This document shows positions 1-5,016 of a stretch of DNA of 12,064 nt, piece after piece. The translations under genes were made by a program, and so were the position numbers. The notes below the pieces were generated by a model that was not told the DNA's origin, did not search any database, and saw only the letters and a program-made list of their open reading frames with translations. This DNA comes from Candidatus Iainarchaeum sp. (GTDB lineage: Archaea; Iainarchaeota; Iainarchaeia; Iainarchaeales; JAAZKV01). Position 1 is the stretch's first letter, and every line of letters starts with the position of its first letter. The stretch spans positions 1 to 12,064 of the forward strand of contig JAQVNZ010000025.1 in the NCBI GenBank assembly GCA_028702895.1, written 5' to 3'.

Positions 1-21
1 ACGTTCTTTTAGATATTTAAA

Positions 22-864
22 TTATTTTTTAGTTCGTCTATCCTCAATCATAGTTCTCATTTTATTATCCCAAACTTTAATTTTTTCTGGTTTTGTTTTC
101 CTAAAAGTCATTTTATATAATACTTTGTTAAGATCATTTGGGATTGCTCCACGGTATTCAAAATTAGGGCCAAGAGTATTTTGTAATCTAGAAATTAATT
201 CTTCTCCAAAATTTTTCCCAGTTATTTTTTTGAATTCGTTTTGCTCAAGTTTTTTTCCATTAGCGCCTTGTATGTTAGCAATGGTAACAATATTTTTAGC
301 ACCTTCTGCATGAAAATTAACTCCAATTCTACCCAAATATTTATTTTTTTCCCATAATTGTAATTGCCATAATGCTTCGGGACAACCACTAACTCCTTTT
401 TTATCAACTTGTTTTAGAATAGAATTAGTTTTCACAAACTTTGCTTCATATTTTGAATTAATATTAATTGGTTGTCTAAATTCAAAATGTTTATTTCCAA
501 GTTCAATATTTTTTAAAGCTCTTGTTAATTGTAAAACATGTATTGCGCCTACAATACTTGCACCTCTAGCTTTATTTTTTCCTTGTGATCGCGATGAATA
601 AACTGCTCTTAAACCATTTTCAAGGTTAATTGGTTGCATGGGAATTTCTTTTTTTAATTCAGCATATTTTATTGCAAGTTTCCATCTAATATCTCCTTGT
701 GCAAGTATGTGTTTAAATAAAAAAATGCTAGAATCGTGTAATTCTGAAAAATTCAATTTTTTTTTAACCGATAATTTTTTAGCCGAAGATCTTTCTAATC
801 CTTCTTTTTTAAAAAGTTTAGCAAAATGAATTGGTGTTCTAACTGGTCTAAATTTTTTAACCAT
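22..864 (-). CDS. Lysine-rich hypothetical protein, 280 aa
   Basis: I do not recognise a firm family. The protein is soluble and very basic, with no signal peptide or membrane helix. The N-terminal 50 residues are Lys/Arg-rich (MVKKFRPVRTPIHFAKLFKK). The C-terminal third looks like an alpha/beta fold: a strand pair around residues 170-200 (YLGRIGVNF, then NIVTIANIQG), a long helix (FGEELISRLQNTLG) and a last strand (LYKMTF). The order 'strand, IQG, helix' recalls the VirK/YbjX (DUF535) family of bacteria, but this is only a weak resemblance by eye. ATG at 864 is the only good start. An A/T element at about 885-896 lies at the right distance for a leaderless transcript. The gene is divergent from the next one, with about 150 bp between them. 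Codon use is AT-rich like its neighbours, so the reading frame is probably real. Confidence 0.72.
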   Translation of the reverse strand: MVKKFRPVRTPIHFAKLFKKEGLERSSAKKLSVKKKLNFSELHDSSIFLFKHILAQGDIRWKLAIKYAELKKEIPMQPINLENGLRAVYSSRSQGKNKARGASIVGAIHVLQLTRALKNIELGNKHFEFRQPININSKYEAKFVKTNSILKQVDKKGVSGCPEALWQLQLWEKNKYLGRIGVNFHAEGAKNIVTIANIQGANGKKLEQNEFKKITGKNFGEELISRLQNTLGPNFEYRGAIPNDLNKVLYKMTFRKTKPEKIKVWDNKMRTMIEDRRTKK

Positions 865-933
865 GCTAGTAATAGGTTTTCTTTATTTTTATTTTTATTG
901 TAAAAAAATTTTAGCGAAAAACACGGTTTTTTT

Positions 934-977
934 TATAAAAAATTGGGTTTAATATAAAAAACAGATTTATTATAAAA
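934..977 (+). repeat. Ladder of TATAAAA elements
   Basis: The heptamer TATAAAA occurs at 934-940, 953-959 and 971-977, spaced 19 and 18 bp. A further TATA-like element follows at 984-993. All lie in the divergent region between the genes starting at 864 and 1014. They may be alternative or remnant promoter boxes, but short A/T words recur by chance in DNA this AT-rich. Confidence 0.35.
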
Positions 978-983
978 AATATG

Positions 984-993
984 TTTATAAATT
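984..993 (+). promoter_or_regulatory. TATA box for the gene at 1014
   Basis: TTTATAAATT is centred about 25 bp before ATG 1014. That is the usual archaeal distance from TATA box to transcription start, so the transcript would start at or next to the ATG (leaderless). The box lies inside the frame opened by the upstream ATG at 981, which argues against 981 as the start. Confidence 0.6.
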
Positions 994-1013
994 ATAATTT
1001 TAATAGTAATATT

Positions 1014-1655
1014 ATGGTTTTGCCAAAGTCAAATATTAGAAGAAAAATTGCTGGGCCTAAGCCTGCAACTATTAAAGAAATAATGCAGATTACTGCAAGA
1101 AATATTAGTAAAAAAACAAAATTAACTGAATATTCTAAAAAACATTTTAATGATCCTCTTGCTGGGAAAGATTGGATGCATCCTAAGGTTAGACGTGTTC
1201 TTGAACAACATGTTGAAAGACATTTGTTTGAAACTAAAATAACTTCTAGAGAAAAATTAAAATCTTTTTTAAATATTAATGGGGATTTGCTTTTTAGTGA
1301 AAAATCAGTTATAGAAAAAAATAATTTGCTAAGAAATAATGTATTAAAATTTGCAACTAATTTAAGTATTGATAAAAAATATACGTTAAATCAAAGAGTG
1401 AAATTAACAAGGACTTATTTAGAGCATTTGGAAAGAAAATTAAATAATTTTGTTGATATTTCAAAGCAAGATTGGGGAAAAGTAAAACTTCAAACGGATT
1501 TAAAAAATAAAATTAATGAAAAAGATTCAGCATATTATGCTATGAATGCTAGAGACGCTTCAGCACATATTGGTGGGATATATTCTATGCAATATTTAGA
1601 AACAGTGTCTGAATTAATTCATGCTTCGAAAGAATTAGAAAAAAGATTAAAATAA
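1014..1655 (+). CDS. Helical basic hypothetical protein, 213 aa
   Basis: No family is recognised. The product is predicted to be cytoplasmic and mostly helical, rich in Lys and Asn, with no membrane segment. It opens with a basic stretch (MVLPKSNIRRKIAGPKPATIKE). A central helical part contains the motif HFNDPLAGKDWMHPKVRRVLEQHVERHLFE (residues about 43-73, partly quoted), and the C-terminus ends in Glu/Lys-rich helices (SELIHASKELEKRLK). An in-frame ATG at 981 would add 11 residues, but a TATA box at 984-993 sits within that extension, so 1014 is preferred. The N-terminal pattern N-[IL]-R-R-x-x-A-G is shared with the next gene. The gene has its own promoter, and a T-rich stretch follows the stop. 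It is a lineage-specific orphan as far as I can see. Confidence 0.72.
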   Translation: MVLPKSNIRRKIAGPKPATIKEIMQITARNISKKTKLTEYSKKHFNDPLAGKDWMHPKVRRVLEQHVERHLFETKITSREKLKSFLNINGDLLFSEKSVIEKNNLLRNNVLKFATNLSIDKKYTLNQRVKLTRTYLEHLERKLNNFVDISKQDWGKVKLQTDLKNKINEKDSAYYAMNARDASAHIGGIYSMQYLETVSELIHASKELEKRLK

Positions 1656-1760
1656 AAAATCTTGAAAATTTATTTATTTAAATTTATTATTCTTTAAATT
1701 ATTTTTATTTTTGAAATTGTTATTATTTCTTTATTTTTTTATTTGTTTTAATACCATAAC

Positions 1761-1768
1761 TTATTTAA
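1761..1768 (+). promoter_or_regulatory. TATA box for the gene at 1792
   Basis: TTATTTAA lies about 27 bp before ATG 1792, and no Shine-Dalgarno sequence stands before that ATG. Both points fit a leaderless transcript. Confidence 0.5.
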
Positions 1769-1791
1769 GTTTAAAGATCTTATAATTTATC

Positions 1792-2232
1792 ATGGTTGTT
1801 AAAAAAAATTTTAATCTTAGACGCGTTGTTGCGGGTAAGGTGCTAAATATTAAACGAAAAAAAATTAATCAAAAATATTATAATTTAACTGTGAGTGAAG
1901 TAAAAAGGTTAAAACAAATTGAAGCGTTGAAAAAAAAGAGTAAAAAAGTTAATTGGGATATTGTTAGAGAAGAAATTAGTATACGTGAAAAAAAAATACC
2001 TACTATTAGGGCTGAACTAAAAAAGTTAGGTAGTTATGAAAAAATGCTTTTAATACAATTAAATAAAAAAAATTCAGTTGCTAATTTGAACATTCTAAAA
2101 AATCAGCTCACATTAACTCGATCTGAGATTAAAGATGGTAGAAAAAATTTAAGAGAATTAGAATCACTAGCAAGTAAAGAAAGAATGAATGCAATAAAAA
2201 AAGCTGAAAAAATAGCTGGGGCAAAAAAATAG
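1792..2232 (+). CDS. Coiled-coil basic hypothetical protein, 146 aa
   Basis: Function unknown. The N-terminal 35 residues are strongly basic (KKNFNLRRVVAGK, then NIKRKKINQKYY). From about residue 40 to the end the sequence is continuous amphipathic helix with Leu/Ile at heptad-like spacing (IRAELKKLGSYEKMLLIQLNKK, partly a coiled coil; then LKNQLTLTRSEIKDGRKNLRELESLASKER). There is no signal peptide or membrane helix. Such composition suits a nucleic-acid-binding or scaffold protein, but nothing specific can be claimed. ATG 1792 is chosen because the TATA-like element TTATTTAA lies about 27 bp upstream. The stop is followed at once by a run of nine T, a typical archaeal terminator. Confidence 0.68.
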   Translation: MVVKKNFNLRRVVAGKVLNIKRKKINQKYYNLTVSEVKRLKQIEALKKKSKKVNWDIVREEISIREKKIPTIRAELKKLGSYEKMLLIQLNKKNSVANLNILKNQLTLTRSEIKDGRKNLRELESLASKERMNAIKKAEKIAGAKK

Positions 2233-2241
2233 TTTTTTTTT
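2233..2241 (+). terminator. T-run terminator
   Basis: Nine T follow the stop codon of the gene ending at 2232. Archaeal RNA polymerase can stop at such runs without a hairpin. T runs are common here, so the call is tentative. Confidence 0.4.
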
Positions 2242-2257
2242 AAAAAACAGGGTTATT

Positions 2258-2281
2258 AATATAATTTAATTAAATTATATT
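2258..2281. repeat. 24-bp perfect AT palindrome
   Basis: The sequence reads the same on both strands over 24 bp (half-site AATATAATTTAA). It sits between the genes ending at 2232 and starting at 2308, where the promoter of the latter is expected. It may simply supply a TATA box. A palindrome made only of A and T is not rare in this DNA. Confidence 0.5.
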
Positions 2282-2296
2282 GTAATTTTGTTTAAA

Positions 2297-2301
2297 GGTG
2301 A
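2297..2301 (+). promoter_or_regulatory. Shine-Dalgarno site deciding a TTG start
   Basis: GGTGA, complementary to the archaeal 16S rRNA tail, stands 6 nt before TTG 2308. This supports the non-ATG start of the 61-residue protein. Confidence 0.6.
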
Positions 2302-2307
2302 TTTGAA

Positions 2308-2493
2308 TTGTCTATAAAAAGTTTTTTAACTAGAAGAAAATTAAAAAAAGAATTAGAAAAAACTACTGCTAATAATGCTCGTGCAATTAAAGAATCAAAT
2401 TTAATTAAACGAAAATTAGCTATTGCAACTAATAATAAATTAAAATTAACTATCGCAGGTAAAACAAAACAGGCTATGTTAAAAAAAAATTAG
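2308..2493 (+). CDS. Very basic small protein, 61 aa
   Basis: This is a short protein with a charge of about +15: 14 Lys and 4 Arg against 3 Glu. It has a basic, helical N-terminal half (MSIKSFLTRRKLKKELEK) and a C-terminal half with alternating Lys and hydrophobic residues (NKLKLTIAGKTKQAMLKK). No family is recognised; binding to RNA or DNA is plausible from charge alone. It starts with TTG. The start is credible because GGTGA lies 6 nt upstream, unlike the two preceding genes, which look leaderless. Sharing of a transcript with the gene ending at 2232 is possible but the T run between them argues against it. Confidence 0.55.
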   Translation: MSIKSFLTRRKLKKELEKTTANNARAIKESNLIKRKLAIATNNKLKLTIAGKTKQAMLKKN

Positions 2494-2602
2494 CGAATAA
2501 AAAATAATTATTTTAAATTATTTGATGAAGTATTAGTTTGACATATTTTAAAATAAGTTAATTAAAATTGATTAAGTTTATTATAAAGAATTTAAATTAA
2601 GT

Positions 2603-2896
2603 CTATTTTTTTATTATTGGTATTGCTATTCCGCCAATAACTAGTGCGATTCCAAGTAGGTATCCGATTGGAACTAAACTTAACAAAAAATTTGTATTAT
2701 TTATTGATTCACATTCTTTTGCAACATTATCTGAAAAACCACTAAATATGTTGCCTAGGTTTGTATTACACAAATCGCCTTTTAATTGCATTTCGCTTTG
2801 TTGTTGTAGAGTATAATAATTTCCTGCCAAAAATGTTCCTATTAGTATTATAACTCCTAATATAATTAGTGTTGATTGAATTGAATTAATTTTCAT
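2603..2896 (-). CDS. Two-helix small membrane protein, 97 aa
   Basis: Predicted membrane protein of unknown function. A first hydrophobic helix spans residues 9-25 (TLIILGVIILIGTFLAG). A polar loop of about 45 residues contains two cysteines, C43 and C62. A second helix spans about 70-94, followed by a basic end (IPIIKK). The loop would lie outside the cell if both ends are inside, and C43-C62 could then form a disulfide; this is inference. ATG 2896 has a TATA-like box (2916-2926) centred 25 bp upstream, which fits a leaderless transcript and supports the gene being real. It is convergent with the preceding plus-strand genes. Confidence 0.7.
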   Translation of the reverse strand: MKINSIQSTLIILGVIILIGTFLAGNYYTLQQQSEMQLKGDLCNTNLGNIFSGFSDNVAKECESINNTNFLLSLVPIGYLLGIALVIGGIAIPIIKK

Positions 2897-2915
2897 ATAT
2901 TATATTTGATTTTTG

Positions 2916-2926
2916 TTATATTTAAA
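2916..2926 (-). promoter_or_regulatory. TATA box for the gene starting at 2896
   Basis: On the minus strand this reads TTTAAATATAA. Its centre is 25 bp before ATG 2896, the same spacing as at 984-993 and 10564-10575. Confidence 0.6.
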
Positions 2927-3047
2927 CTAAGGGTGTATTAAATAGTATATAAAAATATAATTTTAAAAATTGACAAATCCAATTTCATTTCAAATCACAT
3001 TTATTATTTTATTTAGTGATTTTCACTTAATTTAAAAGAATTAAAAT

Positions 3048-3053
3048 AAAAAA
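3048..3053 (-). terminator. T-run behind the tRNA gene
   Basis: The minus strand has six T about 22 nt past the tRNA 3' end, in a T-rich stretch. This is a plausible transcription stop for the tRNA, with no hairpin. Confidence 0.35.
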
Positions 3054-3074
3054 GAGATTTGAACTTATTAGAAA

Positions 3075-3253
3075 CGCGGAGTGAGGGATTTGAACCCCCG
3101 CTCCCGGTAGGGAACCTGCTAGCCTTTGCATTGTCCATATCAAGTCCATCAAGTTTAACGCTGATGGGCCAAATTTCTTTGGGCAACTTGCACTTTCTTT
3201 TTAAAGAAAGGGCAGCTCAAGGCAGGCGCATTTGACCACTCTGCCAACTCCGC
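3075..3253 (-). tRNA. tRNA-Ser(UGA) with a 95-nt intron
   Basis: Exon 1 is 3216-3253 and exon 2 is 3075-3120. The acceptor stem is GCGGAGT/ACTCCGC with discriminator base G, as expected for serine. The D stem is GCA/TGC and the anticodon stem CCTGC/GCAGG. The anticodon TGA lies at 3217-3219. A long variable arm pairs TCCC with GGGA (class II tRNA). The T stem is GGGGG/CCCTC around the loop TTCAAAT. CCA is not encoded. The intron (3121-3215) sits between positions 37 and 38, the common archaeal site. The splice region can form a bulge-helix-bulge with 3-nt bulges (AG|C and CT|A) around a four-position middle helix (CTTG against AAGG) that has one G-U and one G-A pair. The spliced length is 84 nt. 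A TATA box lies 27 bp upstream. Confidence 0.93.
3121..3215 (-). other. tRNA-Ser intron with three hairpins
   Basis: The intron is about 95 nt. On the RNA strand it can form three stem-loops: CTTTCTTT with AAAGAAAG (3193-3210); CCAAA with TTTGG closed by a GAAA tetraloop (3169-3182); and CCATCA with TGATGG around a 10-nt loop (3146-3167). I see no open reading frame and no convincing C/D or H/ACA boxes. Removal would need the archaeal splicing endonuclease and RtcB-type ligase, which are not in this window. Confidence 0.8.
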
Positions 3254-3274
3254 AGAATATTTAAATTTGTGAGT

Positions 3275-3286
3275 ATTTTTAAAAGT
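3275..3286 (-). promoter_or_regulatory. TATA box for tRNA-Ser
   Basis: On the minus strand CTTTTAAAAATA is centred about 27 bp before the tRNA 5' end at 3253, so transcription would start at or just before the mature end. Confidence 0.55.
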
Positions 3287-3358
3287 AGCGTTTTTATCAA
3301 ATTTTGTTAGTCTTATTGATTAGTTTTAGGTGTATTTAACAAAAAATTAGCTATTTTT

Positions 3359-4870
3359 TCATTTTTTAATATTTTTTTTATTTAATCTTTTAATTTTCAA
3401 GTTATTAGTTTTTTCTCTTATTTTTGTTTTTATTTTATTATTAATTAAAACATTTGTAAGATGATTTGATTGATTATCAATTATTTTATTCATATATTCA
3501 ATTCTTTTTTTAATAGTTATTTTTATTTTTTTATTTTCATCATCAAATAAAACTATTTTTGGAATCATTTTCATAACAGGCTCAAAAGTTAATATTGAAT
3601 ATACGAGTTTATTTGTTTTTATATAGTCTACTTGTTTTACTTCAGTTACTTTTTTAAAATATTTTTTAAACACAATAAATCTAACAATCACTGATATTAA
3701 ACAAATTAAATAAAATGAGTTGCTTATGAAAAAAAAGTTTACTTGGAATGTTTGTAAAAAACCACTAATTATTGCACCAAAAAATATTGCTGTTCCAAAA
3801 AATATTGCTTGATAAGTTCCAAATCTAATTATTTTTTTTGAAGAAGAATAATCATAAACAAATGTTGCTAGAGCTAGATTGAAACCTGAAAATAATAATC
3901 CATCAAAAAATTGAACTAATAATAATGGTAAAGGATTTCTTATAATTACATAAAGTATTGGAAAAAATATTACTAGCCTAGATGTTGCCTTTAATGTTTT
4001 TATACTACCAAACTGATTAATTATTTTCCCCCAATAAGTCATACCAATTATGGATGCAATCATTGCAGTGGATATTAAAATAGTGTAAATAAAATAATCA
4101 TTTTTTAATCCAAGATTTTCTAAATAATGATATCCTACAAAAGGTCCAGTTAAGGCTATTCCAAAACTCATTAAACTCCCGTATAAAATAAAGTACCCAA
4201 ATTTATTTTTTTTTAAATTTTTAACAAATCCTATAAACCTAATTTTTTTTTCAAAATTAATTTTTTCTTTTGGTTCAGATATTTTGAAAAACAATAGTGT
4301 TCCAATAAATCTACCAAATACTCCGCTTAAAAATATTCCAAAAAAAACTATGCCTATTTGGGCTTCAAATAATTTTAATGAAAAACCAAATATTAACAAA
4401 AAAGCAAATGTTGAAACTCCTACAATCGAATTCCTAAATCCTAGAAAAGAACCCATTATTTTATTGGGTACAATGGATTTCATCCAACTCTGCCAAATCG
4501 GCCCAGCTAACGCTCCGGTTACTAAGCTAAATGTGTAAAATAATATTACCCAGAAAATCTGGTTTTCGTTTAAAATAAATTGGATAAACATTATTGGAAT
4601 AAATAATAAGATTTGTAAGAAACAAAATATTATTACCATTTTTTTTCTACTTTTAATTACGTCAAGAATTCTTATTGAAAATAATTGGGCCCATGCTGCA
4701 AACAATGCAGGAAAAGCAGTTAGAAATCCAATTTCTAGACTAGTTGCGCCTAAGTAAATAGCATATGGGATAATGAAAGAAATGCTTGCTGAAAGTAATA
4801 TTACTGCAAAGAAACCTTCCATTATAGAAAATTTTAAATCGTTTAGGCCAAGAGTTTGTTTGTCGAACAT
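3359..4870 (-). CDS. Major facilitator superfamily transporter, 503 aa
   Basis: Predicted 12-helix secondary transporter of the cytoplasmic membrane. Helices lie at about residues 17-39, 45-67, 77-100, 104-125, 145-167, 172-196, 225-250, 258-280, 295-312, 315-340, 350-372 and 378-402. The loop after helix 2 carries a motif-A-like sequence (LDVIKSRKK), and its counterpart in the second half is WGKIINQFGSIKT after helix 8. This internal symmetry is typical of the family. Other charged or polar sites within helices are few, so the substrate cannot be named. A basic cytoplasmic tail of about 100 residues (403-503) follows the last helix, which is longer than usual; it ends in Lys-rich helix. The gene is divergent from the AsnB-Dph6 fusion (about 145 bp between starts). 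ATG 4870 is used, and no clear promoter box was found for it. Confidence 0.88.
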   Translation of the reverse strand: MFDKQTLGLNDLKFSIMEGFFAVILLSASISFIIPYAIYLGATSLEIGFLTAFPALFAAWAQLFSIRILDVIKSRKKMVIIFCFLQILLFIPIMFIQFILNENQIFWVILFYTFSLVTGALAGPIWQSWMKSIVPNKIMGSFLGFRNSIVGVSTFAFLLIFGFSLKLFEAQIGIVFFGIFLSGVFGRFIGTLLFFKISEPKEKINFEKKIRFIGFVKNLKKNKFGYFILYGSLMSFGIALTGPFVGYHYLENLGLKNDYFIYTILISTAMIASIIGMTYWGKIINQFGSIKTLKATSRLVIFFPILYVIIRNPLPLLLVQFFDGLLFSGFNLALATFVYDYSSSKKIIRFGTYQAIFFGTAIFFGAIISGFLQTFQVNFFFISNSFYLICLISVIVRFIVFKKYFKKVTEVKQVDYIKTNKLVYSILTFEPVMKMIPKIVLFDDENKKIKITIKKRIEYMNKIIDNQSNHLTNVLINNKIKTKIREKTNNLKIKRLNKKNIKK

Positions 4871-5016
4871 TTTATTACCATTAATATTTTTTTTGTTGAA
4901 ATTATTGTCGTATATGATGTATTATAGAAATAAGATTTATTAATATGACTAGCAATTTTTTAGTTTTTTTCCAAGTATTCAATTAGAATTAAATTCTTTT
5001 GTTTTGTTATTTTATT

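Noticed and set aside
981..1013. ATG 981 as the start of the 213-residue gene
   Set aside because: The TATA box at 984-993 lies inside the extension, and its spacing points to 1014.
3121..3215. C/D or H/ACA guide RNA inside the tRNA intron
   Set aside because: TTGATGG and GGACAAT loosely recall box motifs, but no matching D box or paired hairpin layout was found.
4284..4538. Open frame on the plus strand opposite the transporter
   Set aside because: It is the shadow of helices of the major facilitator protein; no start signal or recognisable product.
4999..5016. TTG 4999 as the start of the AsnB-Dph6 fusion
   Set aside because: It would put six hydrophobic residues before the Met-Gly-Cys start and has no ribosome site.
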